A stretch of 64,000 nucleotides of DNA from the NCBI RefSeq assembly GCF_009827595.1, contig NZ_WTYT01000006.1, forward strand, positions 186,001 through 250,000, in the 5' to 3' direction. The notes under the pieces are model-generated. The model was not told the origin of the DNA and made no database searches. It was given only the letters and a program-made list of their open reading frames with translations. The position numbers and the translations under genes were made by a program. Of the stretch, positions 17,511-26,239 are shown piece after piece (within the stretch, counting starts at the first letter, position 1; every line of letters begins with the position of its first letter). This DNA is from Altericroceibacterium endophyticum (GTDB taxonomy: Bacteria; Pseudomonadota; Alphaproteobacteria; Sphingomonadales; Sphingomonadaceae).

Positions 17511-18389
17511 ATGCGCCGCCTTCCCCCTCTTCGGGCTCTTGAAGCTTTCGTCCGCATTGTTCGGCTGGGCTCTGCGCGCGCGGCTGCCACTGAGCTGGGA
17601 CTGAGCCCGTCGGCGCTTTCCCGGCGCGTGACCAATCTCGAAGAATTTGTCGGCAAGAAGCTCTTCTCCCGCTCGCAGCAATCGATGAAGCTGACCGATG
17701 AAGGGCGAACCTTTTACGATGCCGTCGCGCCGCACCTTGAGGCGCTGGCTGTGGCGGTGGAGGGTCAATCCGAAAATCTCAGCCTGCTGCGTCTGCGGCT
17801 GGGCGTGCTGCCTTTATTCGGGACACAGCGACTGTTCCCCCGCCTGCCTGATCTGCGCAAACTCCATCCGCGCCTGCATATCGATATCGACACCGGCTCC
17901 CATTTGATGGGGCGAGTGGGCGATACGCTGGATGCGGCGATCCTGCTGACAACCGATCCCGATCCGGGCTATCACGCAGTGCAGCTGGACCAAAACCGTG
18001 TCCATGCCATTTGCGGGCGCGTTCTGGCGGATGAAATCGGCTTCCAACCCTCTCAGGAAGTGCTCGAGAAGCAGACCTTTCTGGTGCATAGTGATTTGCC
18101 GCTGAGTTTCGACGCCTGGAAGAAGGCGCGCGGATTTCAGAATCTCCAGCCTGCCGCAGTGGATCATTATGATTCCGGTCAGCTGATACTGGAAGCTGCC
18201 GCGCAGGGCCTGGGCATTGCGGTCATGCATGACGACCATCTCAAGCGCGCCAATGATCCGCGTCTGGCCAAGATTTTCGATGGCTCGGTCCCCAGCCCCT
18301 ATAGCTACTGGTTCGTCTGCCGCCCGATTGCCCTGGAACAGCGCCCCGTCCGCATGTTTCATGACTGGATGGTAGACGCCGGATTGTAA
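17511..18389 (+). CDS. LysR family transcriptional regulator (GcvA-like)
   Basis: 292 residues. The N-terminal winged helix (LPPLRALEAFVRIVRLGSAR and AAATELGLSPSALSRRVTNL) opens like GcvA-type regulators; the rest is a periplasmic-binding-like effector domain. The effector is unknown. A possible promoter TTGACG ... TAATCT with 16-base spacing lies just upstream (about 17464-17491). The next gene is a convergent cyclophilin, so the target cannot be inferred from a divergent partner. Confidence 0.88.
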   Translation: MRRLPPLRALEAFVRIVRLGSARAAATELGLSPSALSRRVTNLEEFVGKKLFSRSQQSMKLTDEGRTFYDAVAPHLEALAVAVEGQSENLSLLRLRLGVLPLFGTQRLFPRLPDLRKLHPRLHIDIDTGSHLMGRVGDTLDAAILLTTDPDPGYHAVQLDQNRVHAICGRVLADEIGFQPSQEVLEKQTFLVHSDLPLSFDAWKKARGFQNLQPAAVDHYDSGQLILEAAAQGLGIAVMHDDHLKRANDPRLAKIFDGSVPSPYSYWFVCRPIALEQRPVRMFHDWMVDAGL

Positions 18390-18473
18390 GGGCGGGCAGG
18401 CAGAGCATCTGCTGAAAGCCCAGCCGCGTTCATTCCCCGTGCAAACCATGACCTGTGCTGGAAATGCGGCATG

Positions 18474-18506
18474 AAAAAGGGCGGCAGCCTTGCGGCGCCG
18501 CCCTTT
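18474..18506 (-). terminator. Intrinsic terminator of the cyclophilin gene
   Basis: AAAGGGCGGC (18476-18485) pairs perfectly with GCCGCCCTTT (18497-18506) around an 11-base loop. On the minus strand it is followed by TTTTT, about 27 bases after the cyclophilin stop. On the plus strand the tail is only TTT, so it may also stop LysR transcripts weakly. Confidence 0.85.
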
Positions 18507-18532
18507 CGCTTGATGCTAAAAAGCCGATTCGA

Positions 18533-18997
18533 TCAGGAAATCGTGGCTTTCACAATCTTGCCCGGATTTGCCGGCGGCTCACCCTTGGGCAGAGCGTCAA
18601 CCTGATCCATGCCGCTCTCTACCTGACCCCAGACAGTGTACTGACCGTCGAGAAACGGCGTATCACCGAAGCAGATGAAGAACTGGCTGTTGGCGCTGTC
18701 AGGCACCTGCGTGCGGGCCATGGAACATGTGCCGCGCACATGGGGTTCCGAGTTGAATTCGGCCTTCAGGTCGGGCAGATCGCTGCCGCCCATACCGGTG
18801 CCGGTCGGATCGCCGCCCTGCGCCATGAAGCCGGGGATCACGCGGTGGAAGACCACGCCATCATAGAAACCGTCCTTGGCCAGGCTGGAGATCCGCTCCA
18901 CATGACCGGGCGCCAGATCGGGGCGCAATTTGATCACGACATCGCTGGTTTCGCCATTGCCGGTATCGATCGTAAAAGTGAGTTTTTCATCGGCCAT
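18533..18997 (-). CDS. Cyclophilin-type peptidyl-prolyl cis-trans isomerase
   Basis: 154-residue single-domain cyclophilin assisting folding at proline bonds. Active-site stretches are visible: YDGVVFHRVIPGFMAQGGDPTG, with the catalytic Arg of FHRVIPGF; SMARTQVPDSANSQFFICF; and YTVWGQVESGMD. No signal peptide is seen, so it is cytoplasmic, like PpiB. It has its own strong terminator and is divergent from mgtE. Confidence 0.95.
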   Translation of the reverse strand: MADEKLTFTIDTGNGETSDVVIKLRPDLAPGHVERISSLAKDGFYDGVVFHRVIPGFMAQGGDPTGTGMGGSDLPDLKAEFNSEPHVRGTCSMARTQVPDSANSQFFICFGDTPFLDGQYTVWGQVESGMDQVDALPKGEPPANPGKIVKATIS

Positions 18998-19145
18998 GCC
19001 GTAAATCTCCTATGGGTTAAAATCGTGGGGGCCGGTATAGAGATCGAAACTGCAAAGTCACTATCACCCGGCATGATCCGTGCGGATTCCGCCGCATGTG
19101 GTTGAAGTGCTTGATTCTGCAGTCCATCCGAATAGGAGGCGTGGC

Positions 19146-20570
19146 ATGGCCGAAAGCGAAATCGACGAGCAGATCCATGCCGAAACCCTGCCTGAAAAGG
19201 CGGACGAACATGAACAGCTCGACGAGGAAAACCGCCTGAAGCCCGAATATGTCGCCAGCGTGATCGAAGCGCTGGAAGAGGAGGATGAAGGCCGGGCCTA
19301 CGATCTGGTCGAACCGCTTCATCCCGCCGACATTGCTGACCTTCTGGAATTGCTGCAACCGGAACAGCGCCATTTGCTGGCCGCTGCCATCACCGATCTG
19401 ATGAGCGGTGAGGTCATTTCCGAACTCAACGATTATGTCCGTGATGACATGATCGAATCCCTGCCCGCTTCCGCCGTGGCAGGGATTGCCGAACAGCTTG
19501 ATACCGATGATGCCGTCCAGCTGATCGAAGATCTCGATCCACGCGATCAACGCGCCATTCTGGCCGAGCTGGACCCGGAAAATCGCGCAGTCATCGAAAA
19601 TGCGCTGTCCTATCCTGAGGAAACCGCCGGCCGATTGATGCAGCGCGAGCTGGTCGCCGTGCCGGAACATCTGAAGGTGGGCGACCTGATCGATTTCATG
19701 CGCGATCAGGATGATTTGCCAACCGAATTCTGGGAAGTCTTCATCGTTGATCACCGGCACCGCCCGGTCGGTGCCTGTCAGCTCAGCTGGATATTGCGCA
19801 CCCCGCGGCACATTCCGCTGACCGATGTCATGCAGCGTGATCAAACGCTGATCCCGGTGGGTATGGATCAGGAGGAAGTCGCGCTGCGCTTCCAGAAATA
19901 TGCCCTGATTTCCGCCGCTGTCGTCGATGAAGGTGGGCGCCTGGTCGGTCAGCTGACCGTCGATGATATCGTCCACATCATTTCCGAAGAAGCAGGCGAA
20001 GATGCCCTGCTGATGTCGGGTGCCGGCGAAGGCGATATTAACGAACCGATCCGTGATGCCTATTCGGCGCGGGTCCGCTGGCTGATCGCCAATCTGGGCA
20101 CGGCGCTGGTCGCCAGCCTGATCATCGCAGCATTCGGGGCCGCGATTGAGCAATTGGTGGCGCTGGCCATATTGATGCCCGTCGTCGCGTCGATTGGCGG
20201 CAATGCCGGGACGCAGACCATGGCGGTCTCTGTCCGCGCATTGGCCACCAATCAGCTGACCAAGAGCAATACGCGGCGGATACTCTGGCGCGAAATGCGC
20301 GTGGCGATGCTGAATGGCGTGACTGTGGCGGCGCTGATCGGGATAGCCACGGCGGTCATCTTCTCGCCCATGCTTGGCCTTGTGATTGCCACGGCGGTCG
20401 TCATCAATATCTGCACCGCAGGTCTGGCCGGTGTGGCGGTGCCTGTCCTGTTCGACCGCGTCGGTCAGGACCCGGCCGTCGCGAGTTCCGTATTCGTGAC
20501 GATGATTACCGATTCCATGGGCTTTTTCGCCTTTTTGGGGCTGGCGGTGGCATGCGGCCTCGCCGGATAG
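19146..20570 (+). CDS. mgtE: Magnesium transporter MgtE
   Basis: 474-residue Mg2+ channel. N-terminal cytoplasmic MgtE domain (about 30-140, HPADIADLLELLQPEQR and SLPASAVAGIAEQL), two CBS domains (about 140-270), a connecting helix, and five membrane segments from about 295 on with the pore stretch VVASIGGNAGTQT. Mg2+ binding to the N and CBS domains gates the pore in characterised homologues. ATG at 19146 is chosen because AGGAGG lies six bases upstream. Confidence 0.95.
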   Translation: MAESEIDEQIHAETLPEKADEHEQLDEENRLKPEYVASVIEALEEEDEGRAYDLVEPLHPADIADLLELLQPEQRHLLAAAITDLMSGEVISELNDYVRDDMIESLPASAVAGIAEQLDTDDAVQLIEDLDPRDQRAILAELDPENRAVIENALSYPEETAGRLMQRELVAVPEHLKVGDLIDFMRDQDDLPTEFWEVFIVDHRHRPVGACQLSWILRTPRHIPLTDVMQRDQTLIPVGMDQEEVALRFQKYALISAAVVDEGGRLVGQLTVDDIVHIISEEAGEDALLMSGAGEGDINEPIRDAYSARVRWLIANLGTALVASLIIAAFGAAIEQLVALAILMPVVASIGGNAGTQTMAVSVRALATNQLTKSNTRRILWREMRVAMLNGVTVAALIGIATAVIFSPMLGLVIATAVVINICTAGLAGVAVPVLFDRVGQDPAVASSVFVTMITDSMGFFAFLGLAVACGLAG

Positions 20571-20605
20571 GTTGAGGGCGGCGCAAGACGCCCTATCTAT
20601 GCGCC

Positions 20606-21016
20606 ATGCCGCTTAACATGACCAAGATCGCTTATGGCCTCGACAGTCCCACTCAGCTGCGCGACCGCCTGAGCCAGCGGGCGCAGGAATTTGGCGGTGA
20701 GGCACGCATCCTGACCCGCTATCTGCCCAAGCGGCATGAGGAGATGAAGGGCGGCTCGCTCTACTGGATTCTCGACCACGCGCTGATCGCGCGATCCGAG
20801 ATTCTGGGCTTCGAACAGCGCAGCGAGGACGGGCGCTGGTGGATCCGCCTTTCACCCCAGCTCATCGGCGTGGAAAGCCAGCGCAAACGCGCCCATCAGG
20901 GCTGGCGCTATCTGGAAGAAAAGGACGCGCCGAAGGACCTGCCCAAAGGGTTTGACGCAAGCGATGCCCTGCCCGGAAAAATGCTCGGCGAATTGCATCG
21001 ACTTGGCCTCATGTGA
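20606..21016 (+). CDS. DUF1489 family protein
   Basis: 136-residue conserved alphaproteobacterial protein of unknown function. The family opening NMTKIAYGLDSPTQL, TRYLPKRHEEMKGGSLYWILDH and IRLSPQLIGVESQRKRAHQGWRYL are visible. Cytoplasmic, no signal or membrane segment. It follows mgtE by 35 bases. Confidence 0.88.
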   Translation: MPLNMTKIAYGLDSPTQLRDRLSQRAQEFGGEARILTRYLPKRHEEMKGGSLYWILDHALIARSEILGFEQRSEDGRWWIRLSPQLIGVESQRKRAHQGWRYLEEKDAPKDLPKGFDASDALPGKMLGELHRLGLM

Positions 21017-21091
21017 GGCACGCTCCAGCAAGTTTTTGGAACATATCGCTTTTTTGACGCATTGATCCCTTTGACCAAGGAGAGCGATCAA

Positions 21092-21220
21092 ATGTCTGAA
21101 AGCACACCCAAACCGGCCAATGAAATCATCGAACTGGCGCTGGCGGTGAAGGACCCATGCCAGCTCGGCCATTTACGCGCCCGCGCTCAGAACCAGCGGA
21201 GACATCAGCAGCGCGGCTGA
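21092..21220 (+). CDS. Possible 42-residue small protein
   Basis: ATG at 21092, preceded by AAGGAGAG with a 9-base spacer, opens 42 codons. The product starts MSESTPKPANEIIELALAVK, then contains one Cys and an Arg/Gln-rich end. No family recognised. The Shine-Dalgarno sequence is much better than chance and the codons resemble the neighbours. It lies between the DUF1489 gene and the end of the convergent FrnE-like gene. The last dozen residues (RARAQNQRRHQQRG) look basic and unstructured. Confidence 0.45.
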   Translation: MSESTPKPANEIIELALAVKDPCQLGHLRARAQNQRRHQQRG

Positions 21221-21272
21221 TTTCAGAGAGGGTATTCTAAGTCTGACCGGCTCGGAGCGCGTGGGTGCCTCT

Positions 21273-21977
21273 TCAGCCGGGAGATGCCTGATCGGCCTCT
21301 GTGGCAGCCACTATCTTACGGATAGTGTCGCCGAATATTTCCGGCGTTTGCGCGCCCGGAACCAGATAGCGGTCATTGAAAACAAAGGCCGGCACGCTGC
21401 GGATACCCGCTGATGCTGAGCGCTGTTCCTCCATCCGCACTGCCGTGGCAAGCGCATCATCCCTCAAGGCTGCTTGCGCGGCCTCCCGGTCCATTCCCTC
21501 ACTCTCGACCAGATCAAGCAGAACCGCGTGATCTGATACATTGCGCCGAGCCTGAAAATGGGCGCGAAACAAGGCCAGTTTCAGACCGGTTTGCGCCGCT
21601 GGGCCATATTCCGCCAGCGCCCAGCGCAGCAGCCTGTGCGCGGCAAAGGTGTTCCACATCATCGGCTCGGGCGCTGTCCCCTCGCCCGTATAATCCATCG
21701 AAAATCCGGCCCGCCGTGCCGCCTCTTCCAGATTGGCGCGCATATCCGCCAGTTCTTCGGCCGAGCGGCCATAGACTTCCGCCAGATGCTGCGCCTGCGG
21801 TTTGCCCGCCTCTGGCATGTCGGGATTGAGTTCAAAGGGCATCCACCGGGTTTCAACCTCGATTTCGCCGTTCAGCTCCGCCACCGCCTTGGCGAATTGA
21901 CTATAGCCGATGGCACACCACGGGCACATCACATCGGACCAGATGTCTACTGAGATGAGAGGCACAGTGTCGGTCAT
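21273..21977 (-). CDS. DsbA family oxidoreductase (FrnE-like)
   Basis: 234-residue thioredoxin-fold protein with the inserted helical domain of the FrnE / 2-hydroxychromene-2-carboxylate isomerase group. CPWC is at the active site (DVMCPWCAIGYSQF). The cis-proline region SVPAFVFNDRYLVPGAQ is present. No signal peptide, so cytoplasmic. ATG at 21977 overlaps the nudC stop by four bases, which supports the start and coupling. FrnE relatives are linked to oxidative stress and disulfide handling. Confidence 0.88.
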   Translation of the reverse strand: MTDTVPLISVDIWSDVMCPWCAIGYSQFAKAVAELNGEIEVETRWMPFELNPDMPEAGKPQAQHLAEVYGRSAEELADMRANLEEAARRAGFSMDYTGEGTAPEPMMWNTFAAHRLLRWALAEYGPAAQTGLKLALFRAHFQARRNVSDHAVLLDLVESEGMDREAAQAALRDDALATAVRMEEQRSASAGIRSVPAFVFNDRYLVPGAQTPEIFGDTIRKIVAATEADQASPG

Positions 21978-22876
21978 ACTGCGCCTGCCCCGTTCTTTAC
22001 CCACCATTGCAACAGATCATGCGCAATCGCCTGCGGTGGTGGTGGAATGAAATGAGGGCTCTTGTCCTTATCGATCAGCGCCTGCTCCACCTCGGCGCGC
22101 GTGAACCAGCGGGCATCCTCCAGCTCCGTTGTGTCGATAGTAAGTTGATCGCCAGCCGCAAAACCATGGCAGCCGACCATTAATTGCGATGGAAAGGGCC
22201 AGGGCTGGCTGCCGATGTAGCGGACATCTTCAAGGACTACGCCCACTTCTTCGAGCACTTCACGCGCAGCGCCTTCCTCAATCGTTTCGCCCGGTTCGAT
22301 AAAGCCCGCCAGCGCCGAATAACGACCCGGCGGGAAATTGAGCCCCCGGCCGAGCAAGAGACGTCCCTGATGCTCCACCAGCATGATCGCCACCGGATCG
22401 ACACGGGGAAAATGCTGTGCACCGCACTTCTCATTCACGCAGCCGCGCTGCCAGCCGCCCTTGGCAATTTGCGTGGGTGAACCACAGCGCGCGCAAAACC
22501 GATGGCGTGCATGCCAGTCGGCAATGCTGCGCGCTCCGCCGTAAAGAGCCAGTTCAGCAGAATTGAGCAGCGCCACCGCCTGCCAAGTCTGCTTATGCGC
22601 GAAGGCCGGATTCTGATCACCCTCCTGCGGCACCATGACAAAGGCAGCCTGGCCGTCCAGCAACCCCAGAAAGACCAGTTCCGCATCCTCCGGCGCAGCG
22701 GATAATTTCCGCCATTCCAGCCGCCCATTCTCATCCAGCCGCGGGACCAGCCCATCGAGAGCCAGTAGCAAAGCATCCGGTTGACGCAGCGCCGCCAGCT
22801 GCTCTGGATCGGCCCGCGTGTTGTCCGCACGATCAAGCGGATGACCGGCAAAGGCAGGGGAAATTAATGCACTCAT
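21974..22876 (-). CDS. nudC: NAD+ diphosphatase / NAD-cap hydrolase NudC
   Basis: 300-residue Nudix hydrolase that cleaves NAD(H) and can remove NAD caps from RNA. A zinc ribbon with four cysteines (FCARCGSPTQ ... CVNEKCGAQ) is followed by the Nudix box GFIEPGETIEEGAAREVLEEVG and the NudC-specific SQPWPFPSQLMVG. It overlaps the serine hydrolase gene upstream (ATGA) and frnE downstream (ATGA): a tight three-gene set. Confidence 0.95.
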   Translation of the reverse strand: MSALISPAFAGHPLDRADNTRADPEQLAALRQPDALLLALDGLVPRLDENGRLEWRKLSAAPEDAELVFLGLLDGQAAFVMVPQEGDQNPAFAHKQTWQAVALLNSAELALYGGARSIADWHARHRFCARCGSPTQIAKGGWQRGCVNEKCGAQHFPRVDPVAIMLVEHQGRLLLGRGLNFPPGRYSALAGFIEPGETIEEGAAREVLEEVGVVLEDVRYIGSQPWPFPSQLMVGCHGFAAGDQLTIDTTELEDARWFTRAEVEQALIDKDKSPHFIPPPPQAIAHDLLQWWVKNGAGAV

Positions 22877-24195
22877 TCAGACATTCCTGTATCGCGGGAT
22901 AAAGCAGCGCCGCCAAGATCACTCTTCACCGCATCGGGGAAAGCACTGGTGAGCGGATAGGCCTGAGACGGCATATATTGCGTGAACAATCCAGCGCGCA
23001 GCCCGTGTTTCAGATCGGCAAATGCCACCGTTCCGGCGGCACCAGACCAGCCATAACTGCCTGCTTCTGCGCCGCGGCCAACCCGCCCCCCGGCACCGAA
23101 ACCGGCGCTTTTGGAAAATTCATCCGCACCGTCCATCGTCTTGGGGAACAGGTCAGACGTGCCCAGCCGGATTGCCGCCTCACTCATCACCCGCTTGCCG
23201 TCCAGATTGCCATAGCCGACCAGCATTTTCAAAAACCGGTCATAATCGGCCGGTGTACTGACCAGCCCGGCCCCGCCAAAGGGAAACGCGGGCGGATCAA
23301 AGAAGATCGAATTTTCGGCACTGTCGATCGGCAGCAGCATTGATCCTGCAACGATATAATTTGTCGTCAGCCGATCAGCCTTGGCCCGGGGCACGGTGAA
23401 GCTGGTATCGACCATGCCGCAGGGGCCGAGGATATGATCCTGCAGAAAACCGTCGAACGTCTGACCCGAGACAATTTCAATGATCCGGCCCAGCAGATCC
23501 AGCCCGACCGAATAGCTCCAATGGGTGCCCGGTTGATAGACCAGCGGCATATCCGCCAAGCGGTCGGCAAAAACCTCCAGACTGGGTGCCGGGGTTCCGG
23601 CAAACGCCGGCATGGCGGCATTGCGCGTCACCTGAAACGGCGTCAGCCCTGCTTCCTTATAGGCTTCTGCAATCGGTCCCTGCTGAACGATGGAATAGCC
23701 CAGCCCCGCCGTATGGGTGAGCAAATGGCGAATGGTGATGGGCCGCACCGCCGGTTCCAGATTGTCCTCTGAAACGGGGCCATCATAGACCTTCTGCACC
23801 TGCATCCGGGCGAATTTGGGCAGAAAATCGGAAATTGGCTGATCCAGCTGCAACTTGCCCTGATCCACCAAGATCATCGCCGCCATGCCGGTGATCGGCT
23901 TGGTCATGGAATAGATGCGATACAGGCTGCGGCTATCCGCCGTGCGATCCCCCTTCAGACTGTCCGAGCCTTGGGCCAGAAATTGCGGCGCTTCGGCCCC
24001 GATGCCCAGCCCGGCGACCATGTTGGCGACCTTGCGATCCGACACATAATTGGCCAGCAATGCCTCAACTTTTGGCCATGCCTGCCGCTGCTGCGCAAAC
24101 GCGCCATGCACCGGAAACATGCCGGCCAGAGCCGCGATAGCTCCGCCGCGTAAGATGCCTCGGCGCGAAAGGAAAAGCTCGTCACTCAACTGCAT
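22873..24195 (-). CDS. Exported serine hydrolase, beta-lactamase/esterase (class C) family
   Basis: 440 residues. A Tat-like signal is visible (SRRGILRGGAIAALAG, residues 10-25). The nucleophile motif SMTK is at 96-99, with the Tyr motif HWSYSVGLD and a late GYGWSGAAGT-like region (SYGWSG). This arrangement is typical of EstB-type esterases and penicillin-binding-protein-like hydrolases; true beta-lactamase activity is not implied. ATG at 24195 with GGGAG upstream is preferred over ATG at 24213. First gene of the overlapping set with nudC and the FrnE-like gene. Confidence 0.88.
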   Translation of the reverse strand: MQLSDELFLSRRGILRGGAIAALAGMFPVHGAFAQQRQAWPKVEALLANYVSDRKVANMVAGLGIGAEAPQFLAQGSDSLKGDRTADSRSLYRIYSMTKPITGMAAMILVDQGKLQLDQPISDFLPKFARMQVQKVYDGPVSEDNLEPAVRPITIRHLLTHTAGLGYSIVQQGPIAEAYKEAGLTPFQVTRNAAMPAFAGTPAPSLEVFADRLADMPLVYQPGTHWSYSVGLDLLGRIIEIVSGQTFDGFLQDHILGPCGMVDTSFTVPRAKADRLTTNYIVAGSMLLPIDSAENSIFFDPPAFPFGGAGLVSTPADYDRFLKMLVGYGNLDGKRVMSEAAIRLGTSDLFPKTMDGADEFSKSAGFGAGGRVGRGAEAGSYGWSGAAGTVAFADLKHGLRAGLFTQYMPSQAYPLTSAFPDAVKSDLGGAALSRDTGMSE

Positions 24196-24314
24196 TGCAT
24201 GGGCTCCCGGCATGGCTGTTTATCAACCGCTACTTCGCCTGATTGGGCGGCGCAAGCAACACTGGCTGAGGTCGCGGGCTTGCCATAAGCAGGTGTATTG
24301 CTCATATAGAACAC

Positions 24315-24536
24315 ATGCTTAACCTGTTTTCCATTCTCGTCGGTATCGTCGCCTTGTTGCTGGCCATACCTTCTTCCATTCCCCTGCTCGGCTGGGGCAA
24401 TTGGTTCGTCCTGCCCATCGCGATTGTGGGCATCGGCATCGGCGCGCTGTCGAGCAATAATGGCGGGCGCAATTTCTGCCTTATCGTCTTTGTCGTTGCG
24501 GTCATCCGCCTCGCGCTCGGCGGCGGAATCATCTGA
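24315..24536 (+). CDS. Small two-helix membrane protein
   Basis: 73 residues with membrane segments at about 4-18 (LFSILVGIVALLLAIP) and about 30-46 (FVLPIAIVGIGIGAL), and a third weaker hydrophobic stretch at the end (FCLIVFVVAVIRLALGG). Not recognised. Composition and a clean frame support a real gene. It stands alone, divergent from the serine hydrolase and convergent with mutY, with 18 bases between stops. Confidence 0.7.
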   Translation: MLNLFSILVGIVALLLAIPSSIPLLGWGNWFVLPIAIVGIGIGALSSNNGGRNFCLIVFVVAVIRLALGGGII

Positions 24537-24554
24537 TCCGCTTTAGTTTACGGC

Positions 24555-25595
24555 CTAGTTGCGCTGGGCGAGTACCAGACGCGCGGCCTTGGTGAACAGG
24601 GTTGGCAAACCAGCCTCGTCCAGCGCCGAAATCGGCCACCATTCGCCATGGCCACCCGGAGCATCCGCCACATCCAGCCGGCGCACCGACAAGGTGAGCG
24701 CGGCATGGGTAAAAACATGGCTGATGGCGCCGTAATCCTGCCACTGGCCAGCCACGGGCGGATCGCCAGAACCATCCGCCCGCGCGCTCCAGCCATCATC
24801 CGGCAAAGCGCGCATTCCGCCCAGCATGCCTTTGTCGCTGCGTGTCACCAGCCAGACTTCACCCGCCCGTTCGATCCAGAAGGCCGTGCCTTGACGCTGC
24901 GGCTTCGCCTTTTTGGGTGCCTTTACCGGCAGGCGCGCGGGATCGCCTTGTGCCCGGGCCATACAATCAGCCTGCAACGGGCATAACAGACAGCGCGGCT
25001 CGCGCGCGGTGCAGATGGTTGCGCCCAGATCCATCATCGCCTGCGCAAAATCGCCCGTGCGTTGCTGCGGTGTAATCCGCTCCGCCGCCGCACGGATCTG
25101 TTTGCGTGCAGCGGGGAGCGGCTCCTCTATGGCGAACAGGCGGGACACCACGCGTTCCACATTGGCATCCACCACCACCGCCCGGCGCCCGAAGGCAATC
25201 GCCGCAACCGCCGCGGCGGTATAGGCGCCCAGCCCCGGCAGTTTGCGCAAATCCTCTTCCTGGTCAGGGAAACCGCCCAGCTGCGCCACTTCGCGCGCGC
25301 ATTTGACCAGATTGCGCGCCCGCGAATAATAGCCCAGCCCCGCCCATGCAGCCATGACCTCCTCTTCCGATGCGGCAGCCAATGCCTGCACCGTTGGCCA
25401 GCGCTCAACAAAGCGCGCGAAATAGGGGGCAACCGCGGCGGTCGTCGTTTGCTGGAGCATCACTTCGGACAGCCACACACGGTATGGATCAGCCGCCGCG
25501 CGGCTTCCTGGTGGCAGACGCCATGGCAATTGCCGCGCATGGCCATCATACCATGCCAGAAGTGTGTGTGAGATCACGCCAGCGCTATCATCCAT
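24555..25595 (-). CDS. mutY: A/G-specific adenine glycosylase MutY
   Basis: 346-residue base-excision enzyme removing A opposite 8-oxoG. Visible: LSEVMLQQTTTAAVAPYF, helix-hairpin-helix LPGLGAYTAAAVAAIAFG with the catalytic Asp in VVVDANVERVVSRL, and the 4Fe-4S loop CTAREPRCLLCPLQADC (C-x6-C-x2-C-x5-C). A C-terminal Nudix-like domain follows (GEVWLVTRSDKGMLGGMRALP). The frame is open to 25763, but ATG at 25595 gives the family start. Only 14 bases separate its start codon from that of divergent dciA. Confidence 0.95.
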   Translation of the reverse strand: MDDSAGVISHTLLAWYDGHARQLPWRLPPGSRAAADPYRVWLSEVMLQQTTTAAVAPYFARFVERWPTVQALAAASEEEVMAAWAGLGYYSRARNLVKCAREVAQLGGFPDQEEDLRKLPGLGAYTAAAVAAIAFGRRAVVVDANVERVVSRLFAIEEPLPAARKQIRAAAERITPQQRTGDFAQAMMDLGATICTAREPRCLLCPLQADCMARAQGDPARLPVKAPKKAKPQRQGTAFWIERAGEVWLVTRSDKGMLGGMRALPDDGWSARADGSGDPPVAGQWQDYGAISHVFTHAALTLSVRRLDVADAPGGHGEWWPISALDEAGLPTLFTKAARLVLAQRN

Positions 25596-25609
25596 CCCTG
25601 CCCTATGGC

Positions 25610-26239
25610 ATGAGACAGGCGCAGATGGAACGCGACAACAAACAGACCGGCAAAGCGCGCAAGAACGTCGCGGGCGAGCCTGCGGCAAGTAAAGCCGTGA
25701 AAGGCAAAGCCGCAGGGAGCAAGAAGCCCTCGCGCGCCAAGCCGCGCGAATATGAACGGCCACGCGGCGGCCCGGCGAAACAGATCGCCGATCTGATGCC
25801 CCAAATCGGACGCGCGGCCTTCCGCCGGTTCGGCTTCGTGCAAAGTTCGGTCGTCAGCCGCTGGCCAGAAATTGTGGGGGAACGGCACGCCAAGGTCTGC
25901 CTGCCCGAAGCGATCCGCTTCCCGCCGGGGGAGAAGACCGACGGCATTCTGCAATTGGTCGTTCTGCCCGGTCATGCCCCGTTGATCCAGCATGTCACGC
26001 CGGAGATTATGGAGCGGGTGAACCGCTTTTTTGGCTATAAGGCTGTGTCCCGCGTAAAATTGCGGCAAGGCGAGGTTAAGCCTGCGCGTGCTGAAGTAAA
26101 AACGAAGGCGCCGCCTTCCCTGAAACCGATACCGATGGAGCTGGGCGATTCGCTGCGCGACATTGGCGACCCCGAATTGAGACAGGTTCTGGAATCGATG
26201 GCGCGAAGTTTGAGTTCCAAGGAGAATGAGACGGAATGA
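25610..26239 (+). CDS. dciA: DciA family (DUF721) helicase-loader-like protein
   Basis: About 209 residues. A disordered, basic N-terminal tail (about 1-50, rich in Lys and Ala) precedes the DUF721 domain (about 58-150), with RRFGFVQSSVVSRWPEIVGE and LQLVVLPGHAPLIQHVTPEIMERVNRFFGY. DciA is the widespread bacterial helicase operator that loads DnaB where DnaC is absent. ATG 25610 is used; ATG 25625 with CAGG upstream is an alternative. The stop overlaps the next gene (ATGA). Confidence 0.85.
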   Translation: MRQAQMERDNKQTGKARKNVAGEPAASKAVKGKAAGSKKPSRAKPREYERPRGGPAKQIADLMPQIGRAAFRRFGFVQSSVVSRWPEIVGERHAKVCLPEAIRFPPGEKTDGILQLVVLPGHAPLIQHVTPEIMERVNRFFGYKAVSRVKLRQGEVKPARAEVKTKAPPSLKPIPMELGDSLRDIGDPELRQVLESMARSLSSKENETE

